Shown here: positions 9,159 through 18,582 of the stretch, in pieces | Layout of the letters: each line of letters begins with the position of its first letter | Position numbering within the stretch: position 1 is the first letter of the stretch | Assembly (NCBI RefSeq): GCF_002095465.1 | Contig: NZ_MLFP01000086.1 | Span: 434,001 to 498,000 of the forward strand | Origin: Pantoea rodasii | Lineage (GTDB): Bacteria; Pseudomonadota; Gammaproteobacteria; Enterobacterales; Enterobacteriaceae | Reading direction: 5' to 3' | Length of the DNA: 64,000 nucleotides | Notes under the pieces: model-generated | Told to the model about the DNA's origin: nothing | The model's input: only the letters and a program-made list of their open reading frames with translations | Databases searched by the model: none | Made by a program: the position numbers and the translations under genes

Positions 9159-10018
9159 ATGAAATCCTACTCTTGTGCTGTTTTAGTGCTGCTATTCCCC
9201 TTCGCAAATGTTGCCCTCGCGGCGACAACGGCCTGCCCGCCCATGAGCAAAAACATCACCAGCAGCAACAACTGGATCATGCTGGGTGGGGATGCCAAAG
9301 GCGCGGTGCGTCAGGTAGTGGCGGGGGAATTCGGTAAAGATGTCGATTCGCAAAAACGTGTGCTGGAGCAATTTGATCAGTGCGGCGGTCTGATGGTGGC
9401 CGATATCACTTACGACAAAACGAAGGTAACGTGGTGCTGACCATGGAGCAGCACATCGCTCGCGTCCAGCGCGGTTGGGTGGCGGAATATGCCTATCTGG
9501 TGAAGGTGGTGAAAGCCGGCAACGAGCAAGTGGTGGATAATCGCCAGGGCACCATTAGCTGGCAAATAGGCCAGCACGGCAACATCATCAGCTCTTCCGA
9601 TAAATTCACCAGCATGGGCAAGGACGGTTTTACTGATACCACGTACCGCTACGATAAACGTTTCCGGCTGGAAAAGAGCGTGGCACGCGGCAGTGATGTG
9701 TTAACCAATGGTGAAAATACCTGGCGCTGGAATCCTCAGGGGCTGGTGATTTCATCGTCTAATGCCCGCAGTAAGGATAACTACAGCTACGATGCACAAT
9801 GGCGTGAATTGCGCCTCAATGGCTTCGCCACCACACCGGTGAGTACGCTGAGTTCAATTGATGAGTGTCAGTTGTGGGATGAAGTGGGTAACTGCACGCT
9901 GAGCTATTTGCATGAAACTGAAGTGTTCGCCAAAGGCACCATTGAGCGTCACCTGAGCTCGGCTTACAAATATCAGTATTGGGATCGGCCCCCGGGCATG
10001 GCGGATGATGGGGAATAA
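9159..10018 (+). pseudogene. Secreted YD-repeat-like protein, unrecognised (one frameshift)
   Basis: The restored frame would encode about 286 residues with a signal peptide (MKSYSCAVLVLLFPF..., cleavage probably after ALA near residue 22). The frame breaks near 9423-9424, where AA stands for an expected AAA; the first part ends in TKVTWC and the second resumes in GNVVLTMEQ. The C-terminal half contains two degenerate repeats of the form W-x(3)-G-x-(I/V)-I-S-S-S ... Y-x-Y-D-x(3)-R-L, resembling YD/RHS-type repeats of cell-surface proteins. Four cysteines (CPP, DQCGG, DECQLWDEVGNC) fit a disulfide-bonded periplasmic protein. I do not know a named family. It stands alone between cutC and the convergent gldA-like gene. 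Confidence 0.72.
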
Positions 10019-10060
10019 CGATTTATCGAGGAGCGCACCGTGGTGCGCTGTCTGACGATA

Positions 10061-11158
10061 TTACTTCACGGTTTTACTGAACGCATCCACCGCCACAATC
10101 GCATTGGCAATATCTTCCGGTGACAGATTCGGGTTGAGGTTCTTCAGCGTATCGCCCTCGCTGTTTGCCAGTGCACCAACGCGCACCAGATTCTCCCAGG
10201 ATTCGTTCTCCAGATGCAGCTCTTTCAGCGTGGTCGGCATGTTAATCGAACGATAGAAGCGAATGTAACGTGCGATCTCTTCGTCCGGACGCTGCTCCAG
10301 CACCATCTGCGTCAGGGTGCCATACGCCACTTTCTCACCGTGCGTCAGATGATGAATTTCGCCATCGATGGCAGTGAAGCCGTTATGAATGGCATGCGCG
10401 CCCGCCAGACCGGCATTCTCGAAGCCCAGGCCTGAGAGCAGCGTATTCGCTTCAACTACCGCTTCTACCGCCGGCGTCACACGCTTTTCACTGACTGCGG
10501 TGTAAGCGCTGTAACCCCACGTCAGCAGTGTTTCTTCGCAGGCACGCGCGATGGCTGTACCGGCGATGGTGGGATCGCCATTCACCATGGATTTCGCGTG
10601 AGAGCGCAATACGGCCTGCGCTTCAACCCATGTCGCTAAGCCATCTGCAATGCCTGAGGCAAACAGACGCACCGGCGCGCTGGCGCATACGGCGGTATCC
10701 ACCAGCACCAAATCAGGGTTTTTACTGTAGAAGCGGTAGCTTTCAAACACGCCCGTGTCTGAGTAGATCACTGACAAGGCGCTGCAGGGCGCATCGGTTG
10801 ACGCAACGGTTGGCACAATCGCCACCGGCTGCTTAAGTTCATCGGCGATGGCTTTGACCGTATCCAGCGTTTTGCCGCCGCCAAGGCCCACTACCACGTT
10901 ACTGCCTCGCGATTTTGCCAATTGCGTCAGACGGTTGATTTCATTGCTGGAAGCTTCACCGTTAAACGGCTCGCGGCTGAATTCAATGCCCGCCGCCTGC
11001 AACGTTTTCTGCGTGCGTTCACCAATCAGCTTCCAGACGATCTCATCCGCCACCAGAAACGCATGTTGTCCAAGTTCGGCAACGTAGGTGCCCAACTCAT
11101 CCAATACGCCAGCACCCTGAACATACTTCCGTGGAGAAGAAAAAATGAATTTACTCAT
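10061..11158 (-). CDS. gldA: Glycerol dehydrogenase, iron-type alcohol dehydrogenase family
   Basis: A 365-residue NAD-dependent dehydrogenase (E. coli GldA 367) oxidising glycerol to dihydroxyacetone. It has the Rossmann-like motif GLGGGKTLD near residues 90-98, the SSDAP-like loop seen as ASTDAPCS, and metal ligands in GIADGLATW, GLAGAHAIHNG and HHLTHGEKVAYG, one Asp and two His as in zinc-dependent GldA. The ATG at 11158 is preferred over one 48 bases upstream because AAGGAG precedes it and MSKFIFSSPRKYVQG is the family start. No dihydroxyacetone kinase is adjacent; the E. coli gene lies elsewhere, so this placement is lineage-specific. Confidence 0.88.
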   Translation of the reverse strand: MSKFIFSSPRKYVQGAGVLDELGTYVAELGQHAFLVADEIVWKLIGERTQKTLQAAGIEFSREPFNGEASSNEINRLTQLAKSRGSNVVVGLGGGKTLDTVKAIADELKQPVAIVPTVASTDAPCSALSVIYSDTGVFESYRFYSKNPDLVLVDTAVCASAPVRLFASGIADGLATWVEAQAVLRSHAKSMVNGDPTIAGTAIARACEETLLTWGYSAYTAVSEKRVTPAVEAVVEANTLLSGLGFENAGLAGAHAIHNGFTAIDGEIHHLTHGEKVAYGTLTQMVLEQRPDEEIARYIRFYRSINMPTTLKELHLENESWENLVRVGALANSEGDTLKNLNPNLSPEDIANAIVAVDAFSKTVK

Positions 11159-11333
11159 AGTGACAACTCCTTGATGTGAGAAAAGCCGTTGCCGATAAAG
11201 TGACACAGATAAATGACGGAGATTTAACCATTACTGGCAAGTTGAGAATTATTATCAATTGCTGACGGAAGGTAACTATCGTCAAGATGTTACGACAAGG
11301 TTAAGATAGCGGCGAACTGACAGGGAGCTGGCC

Positions 11334-11954
11334 ATGACACTGATTTTCTCTTTTCTTTTTGCCATTACTATTCTGACGCTGACGCCAGGATTTGATACCG
11401 CGTTAGTGCTACGGTCCGCCGCCGCACAAGGCTGGAAGCGCGCCTCGGCCACCGCGTTGGGCGTCACCATGGGTTGTTTGGTATGGGGCGTAGCGGTGGG
11501 ATTGGGCCTTGGTGCGCTGCTGCTGGCCTCTGAAATGGCGTACAACTTACTGAAATGGGTGGGTGCTGCCTATTTGCTCTATCTTGGCGTCAAACTATTG
11601 CTGAATCCCCGTACGCAGGCGGAAGAGGGACACAGCGTGCAAAGTAAAGAGCAGAGTTATTTCGCCTGCTTCTCGCGCGGCCTGTTCGGCAATCTGCTGA
11701 ATCCCAAAGTCGGGGTGTTTTATGTCACTTTCCTGCCACAGTTTATTCCCGCCGGTGCGTCAGTGGCGCTGTGGTGCACCTTGATGGCGTTAACCCACAT
11801 GCTGATTGGCTTAGTATGGAATGCGGTGCTGATTGGTGGCAGCCAGTACTTCGCGGCGCATCTGCGTCGTCCGGCAGTATTGAAAGTGATGGATCGTTTG
11901 ACCGGGTGCGTGTTTATCGGTTTTGCCGCGAAGCTGGCGCTGTCGCGGCGATAG
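11334..11954 (+). CDS. RhtB/LysE family amino-acid exporter
   Basis: A 206-residue inner-membrane protein with about six hydrophobic segments and the LysE/RhtB N-terminal signature (LTPGFDTALVLRSAAAQG), a GVTMGCLVWGVAV helix and the central NLLNPKVGVFY motif. Members export amino acids such as homoserine, threonine, leucine or lysine; the substrate cannot be read from sequence. It is divergent from the gldA-like gene and converges on cmoB, whose stop lies 3 bases beyond. Confidence 0.9.
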   Translation: MTLIFSFLFAITILTLTPGFDTALVLRSAAAQGWKRASATALGVTMGCLVWGVAVGLGLGALLLASEMAYNLLKWVGAAYLLYLGVKLLLNPRTQAEEGHSVQSKEQSYFACFSRGLFGNLLNPKVGVFYVTFLPQFIPAGASVALWCTLMALTHMLIGLVWNAVLIGGSQYFAAHLRRPAVLKVMDRLTGCVFIGFAAKLALSRR

Positions 11955-11957
11955 GTT

Positions 11958-12926
11958 TTACGGCTTGCGTGCCACGAGCACGGCGCGCAGCGGCGCGGGA
12001 TAACCTTCAACGGTTTTGCTGCTGTCGTTGGGATCAAGGAACTCGGCCAGCGATTCGCTGGTCATCCAGCTGGTGCGGCGTTGTTCTTCCACCGACGTCA
12101 CGGCGTAATCCGCAATGCGTACATCAACAAAACCACACTTCTCCAGCCAGCCTTTTAACGCGGCAGCAGACGGAATAAAGTAGACGTTGCGCATTTGGGC
12201 ATAACGCTCACCCGGCACCAGCACGGCGTTTTCATCGCCTTCAATCACCAGCGTTTCCAGCACCAGCTCACCCTCGCTGACCAGCTGATTTTTCAACTGC
12301 AGCAAATGATCGAGCGGCGAGCGGCGGTGGTACAACACACCCATGGAAAACACGGTGTCGAACGCCTGTAATGCGGGCAGTTGTTCAATGCCGAGCGGCA
12401 GTAAATGTGCGCGACGATCGTCACCCAGCAGCTTACGCACCGCTTCGAACTGGCACAGGAAAAGCTGCATCGGATCGATACCCACGACCAGCTTCGCGCC
12501 TGCACCAATCATGCGCCACATGTGATAGCCGCTACCGCAGCCGACATCCAGCACTGTACGATGGGTTAACGGAGAAATGTGCGGCAGTACGCGATCCCAT
12601 TTCCAGTCCGAGCGCCATTCAGTATCAATCCCGGTGCCGTAAAGGGAATAGGGGCCTTTGCGCCACGGCATTAAATTACGCAGCAGATTCTCAATCCCCA
12701 GACGTTGGCGATCGGTGAGGTCATCCACTTCGGCAGTGACGCTGTGCACCAAATCCAGCGTTTGCGGGGTCAGCAGCGGCAGATAATCCACCGACTTTTC
12801 CCAATCGCGAAATTTCCCGTGCAGATTTTCGCGCTGCCAGGCCGCCACTTGTGCGGGTAAGACTTCCAGCCAGCTCGCCAGCGGGCCGGTGGCAATTTGC
12901 TGATAAAAACGGCCAAAATCAATCAT
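11958..12926 (-). CDS. cmoB: CmoB, tRNA U34 carboxymethyltransferase
   Basis: CmoB transfers the carboxymethyl group of carboxy-SAM to 5-hydroxyuridine at tRNA position 34, giving cmo5U and widening wobble decoding. The product is 322 residues (E. coli 323) and begins MIDFGRFYQQIA. The SAM-binding motif DVGCGSGYHMW is near residues 126-136, followed by the acidic VGIDPMQLF and the family segment SMGVLYHRRSPLDHL. Its ATG overlaps the cmoA stop by 4 bases (ATGA), so the two are translationally coupled. Confidence 0.96.
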   Translation of the reverse strand: MIDFGRFYQQIATGPLASWLEVLPAQVAAWQRENLHGKFRDWEKSVDYLPLLTPQTLDLVHSVTAEVDDLTDRQRLGIENLLRNLMPWRKGPYSLYGTGIDTEWRSDWKWDRVLPHISPLTHRTVLDVGCGSGYHMWRMIGAGAKLVVGIDPMQLFLCQFEAVRKLLGDDRRAHLLPLGIEQLPALQAFDTVFSMGVLYHRRSPLDHLLQLKNQLVSEGELVLETLVIEGDENAVLVPGERYAQMRNVYFIPSAAALKGWLEKCGFVDVRIADYAVTSVEEQRRTSWMTSESLAEFLDPNDSSKTVEGYPAPLRAVLVARKP

Positions 12927-13651
12927 TTCAACGCTACCAAAGAACCAAAGTTAAAGCACTGGAACCACAATTCCGCGTGGGCAAATCCGGCGGTTTTCAA
13001 CCGCGCTTTGTGCGCTTCTACGCTGTCAGTCAACATTACGTTTTCCAGCATGCTGCGTTTCTGGCTGATCTCCAGTTCGCTGTAGCCGTTGGCGCGCTTG
13101 AAATCGTGGTGCATGTTGAACAGCAGTTCACCGACTTCAGCATCTTCAAAACTGAATTTTTCTGACAGCACCAATGCACCGCCAGGATTCAATCCTTTGG
13201 CGATCTTTTTCAGCAATTCGAGACGCGCAGGGGGTTCAAGGAATTGCAGCGTAAAGTTCAGCACCACCATTGAAGCATTCTCGATGTGGATGTCCTGAAT
13301 ATCGGCTTCAACCACCTGCACCGGCGTATCGGCGCGGAACGCATCAATGTGACGACGGCAACGTTCAACCATCGCCGGAGAGTTATCCACGGCAATAATC
13401 TGGCAGCCCGGCACGTGAATGTTGCGACGAACGGAAAGCGTGGCGGCACCCAGCGAGCAGCCGAGATCGTAAACCTGGCTATTGGGCTGTACGAAGCGTT
13501 CTGCCAGCATGCCAATCATCGAAATGATGTTGGAATAACCCGGCACCGAGCGCTGAATCATATCGGGAAACACTTCAGCCACGCGCTCGTCAAAGGTCCA
13601 GTCACCCAGCTTATCGATGGGTGCGGAAAACAGCGTATCGCGGTCAGACAT
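12923..13651 (-). CDS. cmoA: CmoA, carboxy-SAM synthase
   Basis: CmoA makes carboxy-S-adenosylmethionine from SAM and prephenate, the donor used by CmoB. The product is 242 residues (E. coli 247), with a class I methyltransferase fold: motif I appears as DLGCSLGAATLSV near residues 61-73, motif II acidic end as AVDNSPAMVERC, and LNFTLQF follows. It is first in a two-gene operon with cmoB, order as in E. coli. The ATG at 13651 gives the family start (MSDRDTLFSAP). Confidence 0.96.
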   Translation of the reverse strand: MSDRDTLFSAPIDKLGDWTFDERVAEVFPDMIQRSVPGYSNIISMIGMLAERFVQPNSQVYDLGCSLGAATLSVRRNIHVPGCQIIAVDNSPAMVERCRRHIDAFRADTPVQVVEADIQDIHIENASMVVLNFTLQFLEPPARLELLKKIAKGLNPGGALVLSEKFSFEDAEVGELLFNMHHDFKRANGYSELEISQKRSMLENVMLTDSVEAHKARLKTAGFAHAELWFQCFNFGSLVALK

Positions 13652-13728
13652 AATGAAAAGTCCGGAGAGAGGAATCGGAAAGGGCGCTATTCTGGCAGAA
13701 ACTCATGCAGGCTGCACCCGCTTTGAGT

Positions 13729-14549
13729 TTAGAACAGACTGGATTGCTGCGGCCAGTCGGGCAGATTACGCAGTGACGGTTCAAGCTGCAGCAGTTGAGG
13801 CCACAGCGCCTGCAGCAGCGGAAACACCTCGCCCATATCCGGCGTATGGATAAACAGCATTGGATCGCTATCCGCCTGCCACTCTGCCAGCTTGCTGTGC
13901 CACGGCTGAAACAGCGGCACGCTTTCTTGCACGCTGTCGCTGCCGATAAAGCGCACCATCGGCTGTGAACCGCTGCGCACCGCATGTGGCGGCACGCGCG
14001 GCTTTTTGGCTCGCGCATCTACTGCGGCGGCGGTTTGCGAGGTGGATGCATGCACTGGACGGCTATCGAGGATCGCGCGATTCACGCCGCGCTCCAGCAA
14101 GCCGCGATTGAACGCACGCTCCGCTTCGCCCTTGGCAAAAACTGTTCGTGACGAACTTCAACGCCATAGCTGAAACCGCGCGGCAGGCTGTCGAGGAATC
14201 GCCACAAATCCTGTAGCTGAGCGGGTGAAAAGGTCGCTGGCAGTTGCAGCCAATACTGCCCAATGCGTTGGCTCAACGGATCGAGCAAACGGAAGAATTC
14301 ATTCAGCAGTTCATCACAGTTTCGCAATGCGGCGGTGTGACTGATGCTTTTCGGAAATTTGAAGCAGAAGCGGAAATCATCATGCGTCATATCACGCCAG
14401 CGCAGCACCACTTCGGGCGAGGGCAGGGCATACAATGTGGTATTGCCCTCGACACAGTCAAACAGCTGAGCGTAATCGGCCAGCGTTTCCAGGCCATACT
14501 GTTTCCAGCGAGCATGTTGCCATTGCGGTAATCCGATGCGAAGTGTCAA
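13729..14549 (-). pseudogene. yecE: YecE, DUF72 family protein (one frameshift)
   Basis: A cytoplasmic TIM-barrel-like DUF72 protein of unknown reaction. The restored protein is about 273 residues (E. coli 272), with conserved segments IGLPQW, DCVEGNTTLYALP, FRFCFKFPKSISH, VNRAILDSRPVH and a terminal PQQSSLF. The TTG at 14549 is chosen because AGGAG lies 6 bases before it and the IGLPQW motif follows within five codons. The frame breaks at the run of five A's at 14137-14141 (plus strand), where six are needed for GVEVRHEQFFAKGE. It is the last gene left of the divergent aspS promoter. Confidence 0.92.
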
Positions 14550-14669
14550 ACGCGTGCTCCTGAATCCTTTTGCGGGCGGGAAAGCGTCGGGTAATGTACC
14601 CTGTTTTGATGTCGGCAGGAAAACCGCGCGATAATCCACAATGTTTTGTCCGCTTTGATCTGGCTCTAC

Positions 14670-14698
14670 TTATCCTGCCTGGGTTTTTCCATTATAAT
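14670..14698 (+). promoter_or_regulatory. Probable sigma-70 promoter of aspS
   Basis: A perfect TATAAT occurs at 14693-14698, about 85 bases before the aspS ATG. The -35 region 17 bases upstream is weak (TTATCC). The placement between divergent yecE and aspS supports the call. Confidence 0.6.
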
Positions 14699-14782
14699 AG
14701 CCGCCTTTTTTGCGACAGCATCTCAGAAGGTTACGCGGCCTGATGTTGTCTTGCAGCAGCGGCGAAGTCAAAAGGATACGTT

Positions 14783-16564
14783 ATGCGTACAGAATATTGC
14801 GGACAGCTCAATCTGTCTCACGTGGGTCAGCAAGTCACTCTTTGCGGTTGGGTTAATCGCCGTCGCGATCTGGGTAGCCTGATTTTTATCGATATGCGCG
14901 ACCGTGAAGGCATCGCTCAGGTCTTCTTCGACGCCGATCGTCAGGAAGCTTTCCAGCTGGCCTCTGAGCTGCGTAACGAATTCTGTATCCAGATCACCGG
15001 CACTGTGCGTGCACGTGAAGAGAAAAACCGCAATAGCGATATGGCGACCGGCGATATCGAAGTGTTTGCCCATGAGCTGAACATCATCAACCGTGCTGAA
15101 CCGCTGCCACTGGACTCCAACCAGATCAACAGCGAAGAAGCGCGTCTGACCTATCGCTATCTCGACCTGCGTCGTCCGGAAATGGCACAGCGTCTGAAAA
15201 CCCGTGCGAAAATCACCAGCTTCGTGCGTCGCTTTATGGATAACGAGGGCTTCCTCGATATCGAAACCCCGATGCTGACCAAAGCCACGCCAGAAGGTGC
15301 GCGTGACTACCTGGTGCCAAGCCGTGTGCACAAAGGCAAATTCTACGCGTTGCCGCAGTCTCCACAGCTGTTCAAGCAGCTGCTGATGATGTCCGGCTTT
15401 GACCGCTACTATCAGATCGTGAAGTGCTTCCGTGATGAAGACTTGCGTGCTGATCGCCAGCCAGAATTCACCCAGATTGACGTCGAAACCTCTTTCATGA
15501 GCGCCGAACAGGTACGTGAAAAGATGGAGCGTCTGGTTCGTGAGCTGTGGATTGATGTTAAAGGTGTGGATCTCGGTGACTTCCCGCAGATGACCTTCGC
15601 TGAAGCGATGAATCGCTACGGTTCTGATAAGCCTGATCTGCGTAACCCGATGGAGCTGGTGGACGTGGCTGACCTGCTGAAAAGCGTGGAATTCCAGGTG
15701 TTTGCTGGCCCGGCTAACGATGCAAAAGGCCGCGTTGCCGCACTGCGTGTGCCAGGCGGTGCTGCACTGACGCGTAAGCAGATTGATGAATACGCCAAAT
15801 TTGTTGAGATCTACGGCGCCAAAGGTCTGGCGTGGATGAAGATCAACGAACGTGCTAAAGGTTTTGACGGGGTTCAGAGCCCGGTCGCGAAATTCCTGAC
15901 GCCGGAAATCGTGGAAGCGATTCTGAACCGCACCGCCGCACAAGATGGCGACCTGATCTTCTTCGGTGCCGATCGTGCCAAAGTGGTGTCGGATGCGCTG
16001 GGTGCACTGCGCCTGAAAGTGGGTCGCGACCTGAAAATTACCGACGACACCCTTTGGGCACCGTTGTGGGTCATCGACTTCCCGATGTTCGAAGCGGACG
16101 AAGAGGGCGGCCTGGCCGCAATGCACCACCCGTTCACCGCACCAAAAGAACTGACGGCAGAACAGTTGGCTGTTGACCCAACGCAGGCGGTGGCTAATGC
16201 CTACGATATGGTGATCAACGGTTACGAAGTGGGTGGCGGTTCAGTGCGTATCCATAACGGGAAAATGCAGCAGACCGTGTTTAGCATTCTCGGTATTACC
16301 GAGGAAGAGCAGCGCGAGAAGTTTGGCTTCCTGTTGGACGCATTGAAATACGGTACACCACCGCACGCGGGCCTGGCATTTGGTCTGGATCGTCTGACCA
16401 TGCTGCTGACTGGCACCGACAACATCCGTGATGTTATCGCGTTCCCGAAAACCACCGCTGCAGCATGCCTGATGACCGAAGCACCCAGCGAAGCCAATCC
16501 GGCGGCGCTGCTGGATCTCGGTATTCTGGTGGCACCGAAGAAAGAAAAGTCAGAGAACAAGTAA
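14783..16564 (+). CDS. aspS: Aspartyl-tRNA synthetase
   Basis: A class II synthetase charging tRNA-Asp. The product is 593 residues (E. coli 590) with an N-terminal OB-fold anticodon domain (about 1-105, start MRTEYCGQL), class II motif 2 (FRDEDLRADRQPEFTQID, about 217-234), the bacterial GAD insertion domain (about 300-420) and motif 3 (AGLAFGLDRLTMLL, about 531-544). It overlaps nudB by one base (TAATG), so the two are cotranscribed and probably coupled. A 453-residue frame on the opposite strand is only a shadow of its biased codons. Confidence 0.97.
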   Translation: MRTEYCGQLNLSHVGQQVTLCGWVNRRRDLGSLIFIDMRDREGIAQVFFDADRQEAFQLASELRNEFCIQITGTVRAREEKNRNSDMATGDIEVFAHELNIINRAEPLPLDSNQINSEEARLTYRYLDLRRPEMAQRLKTRAKITSFVRRFMDNEGFLDIETPMLTKATPEGARDYLVPSRVHKGKFYALPQSPQLFKQLLMMSGFDRYYQIVKCFRDEDLRADRQPEFTQIDVETSFMSAEQVREKMERLVRELWIDVKGVDLGDFPQMTFAEAMNRYGSDKPDLRNPMELVDVADLLKSVEFQVFAGPANDAKGRVAALRVPGGAALTRKQIDEYAKFVEIYGAKGLAWMKINERAKGFDGVQSPVAKFLTPEIVEAILNRTAAQDGDLIFFGADRAKVVSDALGALRLKVGRDLKITDDTLWAPLWVIDFPMFEADEEGGLAAMHHPFTAPKELTAEQLAVDPTQAVANAYDMVINGYEVGGGSVRIHNGKMQQTVFSILGITEEEQREKFGFLLDALKYGTPPHAGLAFGLDRLTMLLTGTDNIRDVIAFPKTTAAACLMTEAPSEANPAALLDLGILVAPKKEKSENK

Positions 16565-16995
16565 TGGGCTATAAACATCCGGTTTCTGTGCTGGTGGTGA
16601 TTTTTGCGCGAGATACTGGCCGGGTGTTAATGCTGCAGCGACGTGACGACGAGAGCTTTTGGCAATCCGTGACTGGCAGCCTCGAAGCGGGTGAAAGCCC
16701 GCGTCAGGCTGCACAGCGTGAGGTGTCAGAAGAGTTGGGTATCGACGTTGTGGGTGAACAGTTGGTGTTGGATGATTGCCACAAACACATTGAGTTTGAA
16801 ATCTTCCCACACTATCGCCACCGCTACGCACCCGGCACCTGCCACAACCGCGAACACTGGTTCCGGCTGGCACTTCCGCAAGAGCGCGACCTGCTGCTCA
16901 CTGAGCATCTCGCCGCGCGCTGGCTCGAGCCCGCCGCTGCCGCAGCCCTGACTAAGTCCTGGAGTAACCGCCAGGCAATCGAAGAATTTACCTGA
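16564..16995 (+). CDS. nudB: NudB, dihydroneopterin triphosphate pyrophosphatase
   Basis: A Nudix hydrolase that removes pyrophosphate from dihydroneopterin triphosphate, the second step of folate synthesis. The product is 143 residues (E. coli 150). The Nudix box occupies residues 38-60, with GSLEAGE, then REVSEELGI, so all catalytic Glu residues are present. The ATG at 16564 shares its A with the aspS stop TAA; an upstream in-frame start inside aspS adds nothing conserved. Same neighbour order as E. coli. Confidence 0.94.
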   Translation: MGYKHPVSVLVVIFARDTGRVLMLQRRDDESFWQSVTGSLEAGESPRQAAQREVSEELGIDVVGEQLVLDDCHKHIEFEIFPHYRHRYAPGTCHNREHWFRLALPQERDLLLTEHLAARWLEPAAAAALTKSWSNRQAIEEFT

Positions 16996-17131
16996 ATGCC
17001 CGCCGCCGCGCGTTTTTCCGGCGACGAATCAGTTAGATTTCATATACTCTGCGCAGAGTTTCAACCCTGCGCCCTGATATTGAACAGTCGAGCGTTATCG
17101 GCGCAGCGAGGTCGGTTACCGCCAGCGCGCA

Positions 17132-17165
17132 GCAACCGGAGCGTACTTTTGTACGTGAGGATTGC
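17132..17165 (+). other. Hairpin in the yebC 5' leader
   Basis: Within the 240-base gap between nudB and yebC, CGTAC-TTTT-GTACG forms a tight hairpin (17142-17155) that extends through a small internal loop to GCAACC pairing with GG-A-TTGC. No T tract follows, so it does not look like a simple terminator. It lies about 70 bases before the yebC ATG and may affect message processing or translation. The rest of the gap shows no gene. Confidence 0.45.
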
Positions 17166-17236
17166 GAGCACTGCCGGGAATCGAGATCGCAAGTAAGATA
17201 GCTCGTGCGAAATAAAAGATCGGAGAAACAGTAAAG

Positions 17237-17980
17237 ATGGCTGGACACAGTAAGTGGGCGAACACCAAGCACCGCAAGGCGGCGCAGGACGCTAAGCGCG
17301 GCAAAATCTTCACCAAAATCATTCGTGAGCTGGTGACCGCCGCAAAACTGGGTGGCGGCGATGCCAACTCCAACCCGCGTCTGCGTGCTGCAATGGACAA
17401 AGCCCTGTCCAACAACATGACCCGTGACACCATGAACCGTGCGATTGCACGCGGCGTGGGCGGCGAAGATGATTCCAACATGGAAACCATCATCTATGAA
17501 GGTTACGGTCCTGGCGGCTCAGCCGTGATGATCGAGTGTCTGAGTGACAACCGTAACCGTACCGTGGGCGAAGTGCGTCATGCCTTCACTAAAACGGGCG
17601 GCAACCTCGGCACTGATGGTTCGGTGGCTTACCTGTTCAGCAAGAAGGGTGTGATCTCCTTTGCGCCGGGACAGGATGAAGATGCTTTGATGGAAGCGGC
17701 GCTGGAAGCGGGTGCTGAAGACATCGTGAGCTACGACGATGGCGCGATTGATGTGTTCACCGCGTGGGAAGAGATGGGTGCAGTGCGTGATGCGCTAGAA
17801 GCCGGTGGACTGAAAGCGGACAGCGCTGAAGTCGCCATGATCCCATCAACCAAAGCGGAAATGGATGCGGAAACCGCACCGAAACTGCTGCGTCTGATTG
17901 ATATGCTGGAAGACTGCGACGACGTGCAGGAAGTTTACCATAACGGTGAAATTTCTGATGAGGTCGCGGAAACGCTGTAA
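17237..17980 (+). CDS. yebC: YebC/PmpR family protein
   Basis: A 247-residue cytoplasmic protein of the YebC/TACO1 family, beginning MAGHSKWANTKHRKAAQDA, with the typical three-domain acidic layout and GPGGSAVMIECL in the middle. Family members are described as transcriptional regulators (PmpR) and, more recently, as ribosome-associated factors that relieve stalling on proline-rich stretches; sequence does not decide between these. It starts the yebC-ruvC unit, with ruvC 37 bases downstream. Confidence 0.95.
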   Translation: MAGHSKWANTKHRKAAQDAKRGKIFTKIIRELVTAAKLGGGDANSNPRLRAAMDKALSNNMTRDTMNRAIARGVGGEDDSNMETIIYEGYGPGGSAVMIECLSDNRNRTVGEVRHAFTKTGGNLGTDGSVAYLFSKKGVISFAPGQDEDALMEAALEAGAEDIVSYDDGAIDVFTAWEEMGAVRDALEAGGLKADSAEVAMIPSTKAEMDAETAPKLLRLIDMLEDCDDVQEVYHNGEISDEVAETL

Positions 17981-18017
17981 TGGCGTTGATCGTATTGCCA
18001 CAAACTGGAGACGCGCT

Positions 18018-18545
18018 ATGGCGATAATTCTCGGGATCGACCCCGGCTCGCGCGTCACCGGTTACGGTGTGATTCGTCAGGTCGGCCGCCAGCTGAGTTA
18101 CTTAGGCAGCGGCTGTATCCGCACCAATGTCACCGATTTGCCCTCACGCCTCAAACTGATTTACGCCGGTGTTACCGAAATCATCACCCAATTCTCGCCC
18201 GATTATTTTGCTATCGAGCAGGTCTTTATGGCCAAGAATGCGGACTCCGCGTTGAAGCTGGGGCAGGCGCGTGGTGCAGCGATTGTTGCCGCCGTGAACC
18301 TCGATTTGCCGGTATTTGAATACGCTGCGCGCCAGGTTAAACAAACGGTCACCGGCACCGGTGGGGCGGAGAAGAGTCAGGTTCAGCATATGGTGCGAAC
18401 CTTGCTGAAATTGCCCGCGAATCCCCAGGCGGATGCCGCCGATGCCCTGGCCATCGCCATTACCCATTGCCACTTGAGCCAAAATGCGTCGCGGATAAGT
18501 GAGAGCAAACTGGTGATGACGCGTGGTCGGTTACGATCGGGCTAA
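18018..18545 (+). CDS. ruvC: RuvC, Holliday junction resolvase
   Basis: RuvC is a dimeric endonuclease that cuts Holliday junctions symmetrically with RuvAB. The product is 175 residues (E. coli 173). Catalytic acidic residues are visible: Asp7 in ILGIDPGSRVTGYG, Glu in AIEQVFMAKN near residue 66, and two Asp in ADAADALAIA near 138-141. The ATG at 18018, after CTGGAG, is preferred over upstream in-frame starts inside yebC. E. coli has yebB between ruvC and ruvA; here there is only the LexA box region. Confidence 0.96.
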   Translation: MAIILGIDPGSRVTGYGVIRQVGRQLSYLGSGCIRTNVTDLPSRLKLIYAGVTEIITQFSPDYFAIEQVFMAKNADSALKLGQARGAAIVAAVNLDLPVFEYAARQVKQTVTGTGGAEKSQVQHMVRTLLKLPANPQADAADALAIAITHCHLSQNASRISESKLVMTRGRLRSG

Positions 18546-18566
18546 GACGAACCCTAACAATGAAAG

Positions 18567-18582
18567 CTGGATATTCATCCAG
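18567..18582 (+). promoter_or_regulatory. LexA (SOS) box of ruvAB
   Basis: CTGG-N8-CCAG (CTGGATATTCATCCAG) closely matches the E. coli ruvA SOS box and lies 52 bases before the ruvA start. Flanking bases extend the palindrome to AAGCTGGAT/ATCCAGCTT followed by seven T's, so the same DNA can also act as the ruvC terminator. A TATATA -10-like element lies just downstream. Confidence 0.85.

Noticed and set aside
14768..16129. 453-residue open frame on the minus strand across aspS
   Set aside because: Exactly antisense to a conserved, codon-biased gene, with abnormal His/Gln-rich composition and no ribosome-binding site.
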